DNA of 64,000 nt from Betaproteobacteria bacterium (GCA_025362735.1 JANYFL010000062.1:1-64000), one strand, 5' to 3'. Shown: positions 16,459-26,616, counted from the stretch's first letter. The notes: generated by a model from the letters alone, not told the origin. Translations and numbers: made by a program.

Positions 16459-19245
16459 ATGAGCCCAACATTAGGAAAAAATTCCTTGAGTCGTCATATC
16501 ACCATCCTGATCGCCAGTCTTCTGATTGCTGGATGCGGTACCAATAGCGACCCTCTCGCTTCCCTGGCAAAGGCGAAGCAGTATCTGGAACAAAAGAATC
16601 CAAGTGCAGCCATCATTGAATTGAAAAATGCCTTACAAAAAAATTCTGATTTGGGTGAAGCCCGTTTCCTTCTGGGCAAGACTTACCTGGAAGATGGTCA
16701 AGCCGCAGCAGCAGAGATCGAATTGCGTAAGGCCCTCACTCTTAAATTCGACGCGAACCAAACGGTTCCTCTTATCGCTAGCAGCCTGTTGAACCAGGGT
16801 AAATCGGACGTGTTAATCACCGAGTTTGAGAAGCAGAAATTACCATCCAGCAATGCGCAGGCAGAACTATTAAGTGTAGTCGGGCTGGCTTATCTGAGCA
16901 GGGGTAAGCTGGAGCAAGCTCAGGAAAACTTCTCCGAAGCACAGAAAAATGATCCGGATTCCGCAGCAGCATTTCTTGGCGAAGCCCGCGTCCATGCTGC
17001 CACGAAGGAATTCAGTACCGCAGAATCACTAGCCGATAAGGCACTGGAAAAGGCACCCAAGTATCTTCCAGCCTTGATGTTCAAAGGCGATTTGTATCGC
17101 GCCCAAAACCAGTTTGACAAAGCCATCACAGCTTATGAACAAGTGATAGCAGATCAACCCAAATACATCAATGCCCGGTTAAATCTCGCCAACACCTACC
17201 TGGCGGCCGGAAAAATTGATAAGGCTCGCAGTCAAATCGAAGAGCTAAAGAAACTGGCCCCCAAACATCCAGGTGTCAGTTATTTTGAGGCCTACATTGC
17301 GTTTAATGACAAGCAGTATGAAAAGGCTGATGAGGCTGCCCAACGAACGCTGGTTGCCACTCCCAACAACACACAAGTTTTGCTGCTTGCGGCTACGCTG
17401 GAAATGTTGCTCAATCGACCTGCACAGAGTGAGCAACATTTTAGAAAGGCGCTCGGGCAATCACCTGGAAATTTATTTGCCCTCAAAAGTTTGGTTCGTC
17501 TGTATATTCTACAAAAAGATCCGCTCAAAGCTGAAGAAGCTTTACGGTCTGCCATCAAAATCGCCCCTAATGATGCAATATTGTTATCTTTGGCTGGCGA
17601 GATTGCATTGGCAAAAGGAGAGTTCAATCAGGCCTCAGCTTATTTGAATCAGGCCACCCAAATCAGTCCTAAAAATTCGCAAGTGCTGACTCAAAGTGCA
17701 ATTGCACAGTTTGCTCAGGGTAATAATGAATACGCGATAGCGCAATTAGAGTCGGCGTCCAAGCTCGATAACAACAATACCCAGCCGGATTTACTGCTGG
17801 TGTTGGCGCATCTGGAACGTCAGGAATACGACAAGGCTCTCGAGTCTTGGGCCTCTCTGCAAAAGAGGCAATCAGAGAACCCTCTGATTTATAACCTGCA
17901 AGCGGCTATATTTTTGGCCAAAAAAGATACGAACAATGCACGCCAGGCACTTGAACATACGCTCCAGCTTCAACCCACCAATTTTGCGGCTGCGTCAAAG
18001 CTGGCTGAACTTGATATCGCAGACAAGAGGCTGGACTCGGCAAAACAACGGTTTCATTCGATTCTTGCAAAAGACAAGAACAATCTTTCAGGGCTGCTTG
18101 CTCTGGCCAGTCTGGAACAATCAACTGGCGCACCACCAAATGACGTATTGAAGTTGCTAAATCAAGCCAAAGAGGGCAATCCAGATAGCGCCCAACCCGT
18201 GTTGGCATTGGTCAAATTTCATCTCGATGCGAACGATCCCAAACAGGCACTCGCGGTCATCCAGCAAGCGCTGGCAGCAGCACCGAAAAATCAGCAGTTA
18301 CTCGATACAGCCGGAATGGTGCAGTTACGAGCCGGCGAAAACATAGAGGCGATTGCAACCTATACGAAACTAGTTGAAGACAATCCAGGACAAGCAAATT
18401 TCCTGCTGCGCCTGGGACAAGCACAAGCCATTTCAGGAAGAATCGAGGCGGCAAAATTGTCGATGTCAAAAGCGGTGCAACTCAGTCCCGATACGCCCGA
18501 AGTACAAGTCATGGCAGTCAATTCTTTTTTGCAAGTTGGCAAACCCGATGATGCGCTCAAAATGGTGGAGCAAATCCGCAAGCTCTCTCCAAAATCTGAA
18601 AATCTCAATCATCTGGAAGGCGATGTCTGGATGGCAAAACGAGACTACCCTGCCGCGATTGCTTCTTACAAAAAAGCCCTGTCCGCAGGCGGAACGAATG
18701 GCTTGCTCATTAAGACCCACCTGGCCCTACTCCAAGCGAAAAAAAAGGAGGAAGCAGATCTAATGCTGAGCAATTGGCTCAAATCGCACCCTGATGATGT
18801 TGCGATTCAAATTTATTCGGCTGAAAACGATATGCGTGCCGGTGACTATAAAAAATCCATAGCGAAATTTAATAGTTTATTGGCACGTCAACCCGACAAC
18901 CCACGTCTACTGAACAATATGGCTTGGGTCAGCCAGCAAGCCAAGGATCCAAAGGCACTTGTATTCGCTCAAAAGGCCTACGCCATAGCCCCGCAAAACC
19001 CGGGAATAGCCGATACGCTTGGATGGATTCTGGTGGATCAAGGTCAGCTTAAACAAGGGATTGAGTTACTTGAAAAAACACTGAAACAGTTTCCCAATGA
19101 ATCTTATCTGAAGCTGCATCTGGCTAAAGCATTAATCAAGGATGGCCGCAAGGATGCGGCACGTCCTTACCTGCAAGGGCTTACCAAAACGGATAGCAAT
19201 TCTGCATTCGGCAAGGAATCTGCAGAATTGTTAAATAGCCTTTGA
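16459..19245 (+). CDS. prsT: XrtA/PEP-CTERM-system TPR lipoprotein PrsT (copy 1)
   Basis: About 928 residues. The N-terminus has a lipoprotein signal ending LLIAGCGTN, and the rest is almost wholly tetratricopeptide repeats (for example AKQYLEQKNPSAAIIELKNA and LLGKTYLEDGQAAAAEIELR) to the C-terminus. TPR arrays bind proteins; in exosortase loci PrsT is thought to help assembly or export at the periplasmic side of the envelope. I place the start at the ATG 16459, seven bases after GGAG. An ATG at 16432 would add nine residues and weaken the signal peptide. It follows prsR by 42 bp. Its last bases overlap a longer open frame of the second copy, but the second copy's real start lies 75 bp further on. 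Confidence 0.9.
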   Translation: MSPTLGKNSLSRHITILIASLLIAGCGTNSDPLASLAKAKQYLEQKNPSAAIIELKNALQKNSDLGEARFLLGKTYLEDGQAAAAEIELRKALTLKFDANQTVPLIASSLLNQGKSDVLITEFEKQKLPSSNAQAELLSVVGLAYLSRGKLEQAQENFSEAQKNDPDSAAAFLGEARVHAATKEFSTAESLADKALEKAPKYLPALMFKGDLYRAQNQFDKAITAYEQVIADQPKYINARLNLANTYLAAGKIDKARSQIEELKKLAPKHPGVSYFEAYIAFNDKQYEKADEAAQRTLVATPNNTQVLLLAATLEMLLNRPAQSEQHFRKALGQSPGNLFALKSLVRLYILQKDPLKAEEALRSAIKIAPNDAILLSLAGEIALAKGEFNQASAYLNQATQISPKNSQVLTQSAIAQFAQGNNEYAIAQLESASKLDNNNTQPDLLLVLAHLERQEYDKALESWASLQKRQSENPLIYNLQAAIFLAKKDTNNARQALEHTLQLQPTNFAAASKLAELDIADKRLDSAKQRFHSILAKDKNNLSGLLALASLEQSTGAPPNDVLKLLNQAKEGNPDSAQPVLALVKFHLDANDPKQALAVIQQALAAAPKNQQLLDTAGMVQLRAGENIEAIATYTKLVEDNPGQANFLLRLGQAQAISGRIEAAKLSMSKAVQLSPDTPEVQVMAVNSFLQVGKPDDALKMVEQIRKLSPKSENLNHLEGDVWMAKRDYPAAIASYKKALSAGGTNGLLIKTHLALLQAKKKEEADLMLSNWLKSHPDDVAIQIYSAENDMRAGDYKKSIAKFNSLLARQPDNPRLLNNMAWVSQQAKDPKALVFAQKAYAIAPQNPGIADTLGWILVDQGQLKQGIELLEKTLKQFPNESYLKLHLAKALIKDGRKDAARPYLQGLTKTDSNSAFGKESAELLNSL

Positions 19246-19319
19246 TTTTCGGTAACGAACACGGCCTACATCAAACCGAGCCCAAGGATAGGCCTGATCG
19301 GGGTATTCAAGAGGACAAC

Positions 19320-22121
19320 ATGCGCAAAGTCACACTCACATCACCATTAAGAAACAGCACACTCATTTTCAGTCTTGCTATCAGTATTTTGGTGGCCGCA
19401 TGTGGTGCAAAAGATAAAGATAATGGAGAAGCTTCACTACAAAAAGCGAAAGAGTATCTGGCGCAAAAAAATCAATTGGCAGCAGCCACTATTGAAATCA
19501 AGAATGCCTTGCAAAAGAATCCTGATCTCGCTGAAGCGCGGTATCTCTTGGGAAAATCCTATCTGGATCAAGGGGATGCCAAGGCCGCCGAATTTGAATT
19601 GCGCCGTGCATTCACTCAGAAATTTGACCCGGATAAAGTGGTTCCGGCTCTCGTCAAAAGTCTATTGGCCCAGTCCGAACCAGAAAAAGTACTTCTTGAA
19701 TTTGAAGGTTACAAGCTTCAATCCAAAGCGGCGCAGGCAGAGCTTCTGCATGGGCTAGGTTTGGCTTACATGGGAGCAAAAAAACCAGAAAAAGCGATTG
19801 AGGCATTTCAGGAGGCGCAAAGCATTATTCCTGATTACGCACCTGCTGTACTTGGGGAGGCCATGGTGATTGCCAGCAATGGCGACTACAAAGGCAGCCT
19901 TGATAAAGTTAACAGCGTCCTCGTCAAATCTCCAGCAAATATTGAAGCACTGATGCTGAAAGGTGATCTGTACCGCTCACAAAATCAGCTAGAACCGGCA
20001 ATTGCTGCATATCAGGAGATCGTTACCCAGAACCCCAATCATTTCGGTGCACACTTCAACCTTCTCACCACCTATGTCAGTGTTGCTAATTTCGAGGCTG
20101 CCGGCAAGCAAGTCGAGACATTAAAAAAACTCTCGCCAAAACATCCAAGTGTGAACTATTTTGAAGCGCTGATCGCATATCACGACAAGCACTTCGATAA
20201 GGCCTCAGAAGCCATTCAACAGACATTGGCTGCCGACCCCAACTATTGGCAAGGTTTGCTGTTGGCTGGCCTAATTGAAATGGCCAACAATCAGCCCGCA
20301 CAGAGTGAAACACATCTAAAACTCGCCCTCAGCAAAACACCGGGTCATTTGTTTACGCGCAAGACACTGGCCCGGCTCTATCTCCAGCAAAAGGAGCCTC
20401 TCAAGGCTGAAGAAGTCCTCCGCCCCGCATTGGACAAATGGCCTGAAGATGCCGAACTGCTGAATCTTTCTGGCGATATTGCCGTTGCAAAAAGTGACTT
20501 AACATTAGCGTCCGATTTTTATGCAAAAGCAACAAAGGCCAATCCAAAAAGTACTTATGCCATAACCCAGAATGCCTTGCTCAAACTTGGCAAGGGCGAC
20601 GATGAGCATGCCATTGCCAGTCTTGAAGCAGCCTCGAAATCAGACCCTAACAATTCACGGGCCGATCTGGCTCTGGTTCTCACGCACCTGAAAAATAAGC
20701 AATATGACAAAGCTTTCCAGGCATGGCGCACACTGGAAACGAGACAACCAAATAGTCCGCTCATCTACAATCTGCAAGCTGCAATATTGTTGGGCAAGAA
20801 AGACCCAGTGAATGCGCGCAAGGCACTTGATCGCGCACTCTCAATTGATCCAACTTATTTCCCTGCTGCGGCCAACTTGGCCAATCTTGACATTCAAGAC
20901 GGCAAGATTGATGCGGCCAAGCAACGCTATCGCTCGTTGATCGAAAAAAACAAGAATCACTTGCATGCACTGCTGGCATTAGCCAGCTTGGAAGAAAGTA
21001 CGGGTGCCAGTAAATCGACCGTGCTCGATCTTCTAAACCAGGCTGTGCAAGCTAATCCTAACCGCACGCAACCCGTGTTGGCATTGGCAAACTATCAGGT
21101 CCAGATCGGCGATAACAAGCAGGCTCTTGCTGCAATCAAAAACGCCTTGATTGCCAATCCCAAAGATCTTCAATTGCTGGACACGGCCGGGATGCTTCAT
21201 TTGCGCCTAGGTGAAGCAGATCAGGCGAGCACTATTTTTTCAGAATTAGTGAAGAACAATCCCTCAGAGCCCGTCTTTCTATTGCATTTAAGCACCGCGC
21301 AAGTCTCAGCGGGAAAAGTTGAGGCTGCTCATCAGTCAATTGCAAAAGCTTTGAAATTGAATCCGGATTCACTCAATTTGCAGCAAAACGCTGTTGGGCT
21401 TTTCTTGCAAGCAGGCAAACCTGACGATGCACTGATCGTTCTGAATGAAATTCGCAAGCAGTCCCCAAAATCACCCTTACTCACAGAATTGGAGGCAAAT
21501 ATCCTGCTGAGCAAGGGCGACTATGCTGGTGCCGCAGGCATTTACAAGAAGATATTCACCGCCTCCCCAAGAATAGAAGCCATGACCAAGCTCCATCAAG
21601 CTTTGATTTTGGCGGGTAACCGTAGCGAAGCCGATACACTCTTGAACAACTGGATAAAAAATCATCCAGATGATGGAGTGGCACAACTCTACTCAGCAAA
21701 TCTGTCACTCGTGGAGAAAAACTACGCCAAGGCCGACGAACAATTGCGTTCTCTGTTAAAACGGGAACCCAATAACGTTGTTGTTCTGAACAACCTGGCC
21801 TGGACCGGTTTCCAACTCAAGGACCCCAAAGCCATAGAGTATGCGGAGAAAGCTTACACTCTTGCTCCAAACAGTAATGCAGTCATAGATACGCTTGGCT
21901 GGATCCTGGTGGAGCAGGGCCAAATTAAACGGGGGGTAGAGCTACTCCAAAAGGCTGTCGGTCTCGCCCCGCAGAGTTGGGATATCCGCCTGCATCTAGC
22001 CAAAGCACTGATCAAAGATGGCCGCAAAGACGCGGCACGCGAACATCTTCAGGCCATTGTCAAAGCGGCGGCCAATTCTCCGTCAGGTAAGGAATCTGCT
22101 CAGTTGCTGACCGGTCTCTAA
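19320..22121 (+). CDS. XrtA/PEP-CTERM-system TPR lipoprotein, PrsT-like (copy 2)
   Basis: About 933 residues, clearly paralogous to the gene just upstream: both begin with a lipoprotein signal (here LVAACGAKD), then a YL-QKN TPR start, then matching blocks such as LLGKSYLDQGDAKAAEFEL and, near the end, a DTLGWILVEQG segment and LHLAKALIKDGRKDAAR. The ATG at 19320 follows GAGGA at a good distance; the open frame extends back to 19242 but that part has no signal-peptide character. It should be a periplasm-facing, membrane-anchored scaffold. Two tandem full-length copies are unusual compared with the single prsT of a standard locus; the two may have divided roles. Confidence 0.88.
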   Translation: MRKVTLTSPLRNSTLIFSLAISILVAACGAKDKDNGEASLQKAKEYLAQKNQLAAATIEIKNALQKNPDLAEARYLLGKSYLDQGDAKAAEFELRRAFTQKFDPDKVVPALVKSLLAQSEPEKVLLEFEGYKLQSKAAQAELLHGLGLAYMGAKKPEKAIEAFQEAQSIIPDYAPAVLGEAMVIASNGDYKGSLDKVNSVLVKSPANIEALMLKGDLYRSQNQLEPAIAAYQEIVTQNPNHFGAHFNLLTTYVSVANFEAAGKQVETLKKLSPKHPSVNYFEALIAYHDKHFDKASEAIQQTLAADPNYWQGLLLAGLIEMANNQPAQSETHLKLALSKTPGHLFTRKTLARLYLQQKEPLKAEEVLRPALDKWPEDAELLNLSGDIAVAKSDLTLASDFYAKATKANPKSTYAITQNALLKLGKGDDEHAIASLEAASKSDPNNSRADLALVLTHLKNKQYDKAFQAWRTLETRQPNSPLIYNLQAAILLGKKDPVNARKALDRALSIDPTYFPAAANLANLDIQDGKIDAAKQRYRSLIEKNKNHLHALLALASLEESTGASKSTVLDLLNQAVQANPNRTQPVLALANYQVQIGDNKQALAAIKNALIANPKDLQLLDTAGMLHLRLGEADQASTIFSELVKNNPSEPVFLLHLSTAQVSAGKVEAAHQSIAKALKLNPDSLNLQQNAVGLFLQAGKPDDALIVLNEIRKQSPKSPLLTELEANILLSKGDYAGAAGIYKKIFTASPRIEAMTKLHQALILAGNRSEADTLLNNWIKNHPDDGVAQLYSANLSLVEKNYAKADEQLRSLLKREPNNVVVLNNLAWTGFQLKDPKAIEYAEKAYTLAPNSNAVIDTLGWILVEQGQIKRGVELLQKAVGLAPQSWDIRLHLAKALIKDGRKDAAREHLQAIVKAAANSPSGKESAQLLTGL

Positions 22122-22217
22122 ACTGCATGGCCGTCCTCATGCGGCTTCTTTCCCAAAAGTGTCCTGATAAATAAGACGCGATTATCGGTGCGTATCAGCG
22201 TTGACAAGTTGAGCCGC

Positions 22218-22223
22218 TATAAT
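22218..22223 (+). promoter_or_regulatory. -10 element (TATAAT) before hemA
   Basis: A perfect TATAAT followed by TC lies about 75 bases before the hemA start. A TTGACA at 22201 is only 11 bases away, too close for a normal sigma-70 promoter, so the -35 contribution is uncertain. Confidence 0.45.
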
Positions 22224-22298
22224 TCAAGCCTCATTATCGACTCGCGCTACGCAGAGGTTTTGCAAGTCCGCAATTAATCTCTGCTTGTCGTCTTTCTT

Positions 22299-23585
22299 AT
22301 GCAGTTTCTGACCGTCGGCATCAATTACACGACCGCGCCTCTTGCTTTGCGCGAGCGAGTTGCATTCCCAGCCGATCAGATTGCTGCTGCGCTGCAGTCT
22401 TTGCGTCAGTTCATGGCGAACCAGGGCGGCTTGAATCTGGCCGAATGCGCAATCCTTTCGACTTGCAATCGCACTGAAATCTATTGCGCGGTCGAACAAC
22501 GTGTCGACGAGATCGAACCCGCGATTCAACATTGGCTGGCACAGCATCAAGGACTCGCGCTCGAACAATTGGCACCGCATCTCTATGGCTTGCGCCAGAC
22601 GGATGCGGTTCGTCACACTTTTCGCGTGGCTTCAGGTCTGGATTCCATGGTGCTCGGCGAGCCCCAAATTCTGGGTCAACTGAAAGATGCGGTGCGCGAC
22701 GCTGAGGGTGCCGATGCGCTCGGAACGATGTTGCACCAACTGTTTCAACGTAGTTTCTCGGTCGCCAAGGATGTGCGCAGCAAGACCGATATTGGTGGTG
22801 CCAGCGTTTCGATGGCCGCTGCGGCCGTGCGCTTATCACAGCGCATTTTTGAACGCGTCGCCGATCAGCATCTGCTATTCATTGGCGCGGGTGAAATGAT
22901 CGAACTCTGCGCGACGCACTTCGCTGCCCAGAAGCCCCGCAGCATCACGATGGCCAATCGCACCATCGAGCGCGGCCAGGCGCTGGCTCAACAATTCGGC
23001 GCCCAAACCATTCGTCTGGCCGAACTGCCGGAACAACTGGCTCGCTTCGACATCGTCGTCTCCTGCACAGCAGCGTCATTGCCGATTATTGGACTGGGGA
23101 TGGTCGAACGAGCCATCAAGCAACGCCGCCACAAGCCCATGTTCATGGTTGATCTGGCCGTGCCGCGTGACATCGAAGTTGAAGCCGGGCAACTCGACGA
23201 TGTTTTTCTTTACACCGTTGACGACCTTGGCAAGATCATCGCAGCCGGAATGGAAAATCGCCAGGCCGCAGCGGCCGATGCCGAAATCATGATTAGCAAA
23301 CAGGTCGATCAGTTCATGCGCTGGCTGGAATCACGCAGCACGGTGCCCGCCATTCGGAGTTTGCATGACAGTGGCGAAGCGATTCGCCAGACAGAGTTGG
23401 ACCGTGCGAAAAAAATGCTGGCGCAAGGTGCCGATCCAGCCCAGGTGCTCGAAGCTTTTTCCCAAAGCCTGACCAACAAATTTCTGCATGGCCCCACCCA
23501 GCTTCTGCATAGTGCACCCGATGACGTGCGCGCACACCTGCTCGACTATCTTCCCAATCTCTTCAAAATTAACAAGAACAAATGA
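22299..23585 (+). CDS. hemA: Glutamyl-tRNA reductase
   Basis: The 428-residue enzyme reduces glutamyl-tRNA(Glu) to glutamate-1-semialdehyde with NADPH, the first committed step of tetrapyrrole synthesis. The catalytic Cys56 lies in [10 protein letters not shown]; other motifs are the N-terminal [30 protein letters not shown], the nucleotide-binding [11 protein letters not shown], and [10 protein letters not shown]. The length is typical. The stop overlaps the prfA start by 4 nt (ATGA), the common hemA-prfA-prmC arrangement of proteobacteria, here with a PEP-CTERM gene inserted before prmC. It lies 177 bp after the PrsT-like gene, with its own probable -10 box. Confidence 0.97.
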   Translation: MQFLTVGINYTTAPLALRERVAFPADQIAAALQSLRQFMANQGGLNLAECAILSTCNRTEIYCAVEQRVDEIEPAIQHWLAQHQGLALEQLAPHLYGLRQTDAVRHTFRVASGLDSMVLGEPQILGQLKDAVRDAEGADALGTMLHQLFQRSFSVAKDVRSKTDIGGASVSMAAAAVRLSQRIFERVADQHLLFIGAGEMIELCATHFAAQKPRSITMANRTIERGQALAQQFGAQTIRLAELPEQLARFDIVVSCTAASLPIIGLGMVERAIKQRRHKPMFMVDLAVPRDIEVEAGQLDDVFLYTVDDLGKIIAAGMENRQAAAADAEIMISKQVDQFMRWLESRSTVPAIRSLHDSGEAIRQTELDRAKKMLAQGADPAQVLEAFSQSLTNKFLHGPTQLLHSAPDDVRAHLLDYLPNLFKINKNK

Positions 23586-24661
23586 AACCCAGCTTGATCG
23601 CAAAACTCGATCAGCTGACGATGCGCCTCAGAGAACTCGATCGGCTACTCGGCGATCCGCACGTCACCGACAACATCGACCACTACCGCAAATTGACGCG
23701 CGAGCACGCTGACCTGTCGCCTTTGGTCGAGCAATACGGGCTGTATCAGAACGCCTTGAACGACGAAGCCGCTGCGCGTGACATGCTCAGCGATGCAAGC
23801 ATGAAAGTCTTTGCGGAAGAGGAATTGCAAAGTGCGCAACAGCGCATGCAGCTTTTGGAAATCGAACTGCAAAAACTGTTGTTACCCAAAGATCCGGACG
23901 ACGAGCGCAATACCTTTCTCGAAATCCGGGCCGGGACCGGCGGCGATGAATCCGCTTTATTTGCCGGCGATCTGCTACGCATGTATACGCGTTATGCCGA
24001 ACGCCAGCGCTGGCAGGTCGAACTGATTTCGGCCTCGCATTCTGAAGTCGGCGGCTACAAGGAAGTCATCTGTCGCATCGTCGGTCAGGGTGTTTACAGC
24101 AAGCTCAAGTTCGAGTCGGGTGGCCATCGCGTCCAGCGCGTGCCGCAAACCGAAACCCAGGGTCGCATCCACACCTCGGCCTGCACCGTGGCGGTGATGC
24201 CGGAAGCCGATGAAATCGAGGAAGTGAACATTCGTCCCGATGAGATTCGCATTGACACCTTCCGCGCCTCCGGCGCGGGCGGACAACACATCAACAAGAC
24301 CGATTCGGCCGTGCGCATCACTCACTTGCCAACCGGCATCGTCGTCGAATGCCAGGACGACCGTAGCCAGCACAAGAATAAGGCGCAGGCAATGAAAGTG
24401 TTGGCCGCACGCATTCACGACCAGCAATTAGGTGCCCAACAATCCCAGGAAGCCGCAACGCGCAAAAGCCTTATTGGATCCGGTGACCGCAGTGAACGCA
24501 TTCGCACTTACAACTTTCCACAAGGCCGCATCACCGACCATCGCATTAATCTCACGCTGTACAAGATCGACGCCATCATGGACGGCGACCTCGACGAGCT
24601 GACCGGTGCACTGATTGCCGAGCATCAAGCGGAATTGTTGGCCACATTATCTGAGACTTGA
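23582..24661 (+). CDS. prfA: Peptide chain release factor 1
   Basis: At 359 residues it has the full RF1 layout. The GGQ motif at residues 233-235, in [19 protein letters not shown], triggers peptidyl-tRNA hydrolysis, and Gln235 is the site that PrmC methylates. The family stretch [20 protein letters not shown] and the C-terminal [14 protein letters not shown] are intact. It recognises UAA and UAG stop codons on the ribosome. Translation is probably coupled to hemA through the 4-nt overlap. Its modifying enzyme PrmC is encoded about 1.1 kb downstream, beyond the PEP-CTERM gene. Confidence 0.98.
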   Translation: MKPSLIAKLDQLTMRLRELDRLLGDPHVTDNIDHYRKLTREHADLSPLVEQYGLYQNALNDEAAARDMLSDASMKVFAEEELQSAQQRMQLLEIELQKLLLPKDPDDERNTFLEIRAGTGGDESALFAGDLLRMYTRYAERQRWQVELISASHSEVGGYKEVICRIVGQGVYSKLKFESGGHRVQRVPQTETQGRIHTSACTVAVMPEADEIEEVNIRPDEIRIDTFRASGAGGQHINKTDSAVRITHLPTGIVVECQDDRSQHKNKAQAMKVLAARIHDQQLGAQQSQEAATRKSLIGSGDRSERIRTYNFPQGRITDHRINLTLYKIDAIMDGDLDELTGALIAEHQAELLATLSET

Positions 24662-24761
24662 TTCAAAATTGAGTGTCGCTTTCTTTTACGCTTCTTTTTT
24701 AAAACAGGAAAAATATTAAAAATTAAAATTTAAGTCCTTGATAAAAATAGGAATAACTTAC

Positions 24762-24777
24762 TGGCACAGTATATGCT
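24762..24777 (+). promoter_or_regulatory. Sigma-54 promoter of the PEP-CTERM gene
   Basis: TGGCACAGTATATGCT has a perfect TGGCAC -24 block with GG at 24763-24764, then exactly 10 bases, then GC at 24775-24776. Transcription would start near 24788, leaving a leader of about 58 nt before the ATG at 24846. The upstream 90 bases are very AT-rich. Together with the element at 10972-10987 this points to a shared PrsR/RpoN regulon. Confidence 0.78.
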
Positions 24778-24845
24778 TAGTACCTACGTGTGGTTATTGG
24801 ATTCGATAAAATACCTGTCAACGTTCACTACTAGGGAAGACAAAA

Positions 24846-25676
24846 ATGAAGCTCAAATTATTTTCAACTATAGCTGCCGCTGCAAGCACAGCTTTATTCA
24901 GCATCTCTGCTTATGCAGGGCCGTTTATTCTGTCAGGTACAGATGCCGACGATCATGGATCCGCAACCGGATCAGCCAACCTTGATGGCTGGCTTTACAT
25001 GCAAAAGGCCCTGGAAAATCTTGCCTCAGCTGTCACCGTAACCAATAAAGTTGTTGTGTCTTTGGGAAGCACTTCCACTGCCGGAAGCGCCGCAAGTTCA
25101 GCCTTCAATTTCTCGAGTTTAGGTGGTTCTGGCTGGACTTTTGTCAGTCTCTCCACGGGCAACTTTGGCACTTTCTTCGGTGGCACGGGTCTTTATAACG
25201 TCAACAATGTTGGCTTACTCATGATGGATTCGGGCAATAACGTTATCGGTGGCGTGGATGGAAGTAGTTTTACCGCTTATGCTGCAGCGATTAATAATTT
25301 CGTTGGTTCAGGTGGCGGTCTGTTCAGTCAAGCCAACGGCTACCAATGGCTAACTGCATTATTGCCTTCGGTTACCGCTCCCGGTGAATCTGATACCGGT
25401 ATTAGCTTGACCGCTGCCGGGAATGCCGCATTTCCAGGTTTGACCAATTCCGATCTAAGCGCCGGCCCTTACCATCAGCGTTTTGAAGGCTATGGCGCCA
25501 TTCCTGTTCTAGGAATTGGGACCGCATCTCAAAGTGCCATTATCATCGGCGCTTCGGGTGGCTCGATTACCAATCCGACCGGCAGTACCGTACCAGAACC
25601 CGAAAGCGTGGCTTTGATCGGCTTGGGCTTGGCAGCTCTGGTAGCAAGCCGCCGCCGCAAAATCATGGTTTCTTGA
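24846..25676 (+). CDS. PEP-CTERM sorting-domain protein (secreted, unknown function)
   Basis: The 276-residue protein begins with a signal peptide (MKLKLFSTI, hydrophobic stretch, cleavage probably after SAYA) and ends with a textbook PEP-CTERM tail from residue 249: VPEPESVALIGLGLAAL, then an Arg-rich SRRRK. That tail is the recognition signal for exosortase. The body is Gly/Ser/Ala/Asn-rich with few charged residues. It opens with TDADDHGSATGSANLDGW, a motif I recall from other PEP-CTERM proteins but cannot tie to a known activity. The gene is flanked by a sigma-54 promoter and a strong terminator, so it is a monocistronic insertion between prfA and prmC. Sorting is firm; function is unknown. 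Confidence 0.92.
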   Translation: MKLKLFSTIAAAASTALFSISAYAGPFILSGTDADDHGSATGSANLDGWLYMQKALENLASAVTVTNKVVVSLGSTSTAGSAASSAFNFSSLGGSGWTFVSLSTGNFGTFFGGTGLYNVNNVGLLMMDSGNNVIGGVDGSSFTAYAAAINNFVGSGGGLFSQANGYQWLTALLPSVTAPGESDTGISLTAAGNAAFPGLTNSDLSAGPYHQRFEGYGAIPVLGIGTASQSAIIIGASGGSITNPTGSTVPEPESVALIGLGLAALVASRRRKIMVS

Positions 25677-25709
25677 GTCGGCACTTAATTACTCAGGTTT
25701 CTCTGACTT

Positions 25710-25738
25710 AAAAAACCCGCCCGAGTGGCGGGTTTTTT
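25710..25738 (+). terminator. Rho-independent terminator after the PEP-CTERM gene
   Basis: The stem CCCGCC (25716-25721) and GGCGGG (25727-25732) encloses the loop CGAGT, flanked by six A and followed by six T. The flanking A/T runs extend the stem and make it work in either direction. It lies 34 bases after the stop codon. Confidence 0.93.
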
Positions 25739-25788
25739 GTTTTCAATTGATTTAATCTTGAGTCGCATCAAGAACAAATCATAAAGAT

Positions 25789-26616
25789 ATGCCTGTGCCA
25801 TACACCACCACCCTGATTCGATCCAGTGGAATTACTGCTTCCGAAGCCGTGCTTTTGCTCGCCTTTTCCACTGGCTTGACACGGGAACAACTCATCACCC
25901 ATGACGGCCCATTTGATGATGCCCAAATCAAAACCTTCAATGCGCTGTGTACACGTCGCGCAGACGGAGAGCCCATTGCTTACCTGACGAGCCAACGTTC
26001 GTTTTATGGACGCAATTTTCATATCCGCCCGGAGGTACTTATTCCTCGTCCAGAGACTGAATTACTGGTCGATCTCACGTTACAGCGAATCCCCGACCAA
26101 GCTAAAAATTTCCGCGTAGTCGACTTGGGCACTGGCAGCGGAATTATCGCGATCAGCCTGGCCTGTGAACGTCTTGACCTAAATGTCACCGCCACCGATA
26201 TTTCGGTGGCGGCGCTGGAGTTGGCCCGTCAAAATGCCCAGCGCTTGGGAGCAAAGGTCGATTTCCTCGAGTCCGACTGGTTTTCAGCTTTTGGGACAGA
26301 CGCAAAGCAAGCATTTAATCTCATTGTTTCCAATCCGCCCTACATCGCCGCAGGCGACTTTCATCTTGAACAGGGCGATCTGCGCTACGAACCGCGCAAT
26401 GCACTGACGGATGGTAGCGATGGCCTAAGTGCGATCCGCCGTATCATTACTAAAAGTCCTGTTTATCTCCGAGCTGGCGGTTGGCTATTGCTGGAGCATG
26501 GTTATGATCAAGCAGCGGCAGTGCGTGATTTGCTAATCGCATCCGGGTTCAGCGAAGTGCAATCGTGGATCGACCTGGCCGGGATCGAACGTGTGAGTGG
26601 TGGGCGTTTGGCATAA
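25789..26616 (+). CDS. prmC: Release factor glutamine methyltransferase PrmC/HemK
   Basis: The 275-residue enzyme methylates the GGQ glutamine of release factors using S-adenosylmethionine. Seen are the HemK N-terminal helical domain, GRNFHIRPEVLIPRPETE, the SAM loop VVDLGTGSGIIAISLA, and the catalytic NPPY at residues 182-185. The length is standard. It follows hemA-prfA but has been separated from them by the PEP-CTERM unit and its terminator, so it must now have its own promoter, probably in the 50 bases after the terminator. Confidence 0.96.
   Translation: MPVPYTTTLIRSSGITASEAVLLLAFSTGLTREQLITHDGPFDDAQIKTFNALCTRRADGEPIAYLTSQRSFYGRNFHIRPEVLIPRPETELLVDLTLQRIPDQAKNFRVVDLGTGSGIIAISLACERLDLNVTATDISVAALELARQNAQRLGAKVDFLESDWFSAFGTDAKQAFNLIVSNPPYIAAGDFHLEQGDLRYEPRNALTDGSDGLSAIRRIITKSPVYLRAGGWLLLEHGYDQAAAVRDLLIASGFSEVQSWIDLAGIERVSGGRLA

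Noticed and set aside
22201-22223. TTGACA and TATAAT as a complete hemA promoter
   Set aside because: The spacing is 11 bases; a sigma-70 promoter needs about 16-18. Only the -10 is kept.
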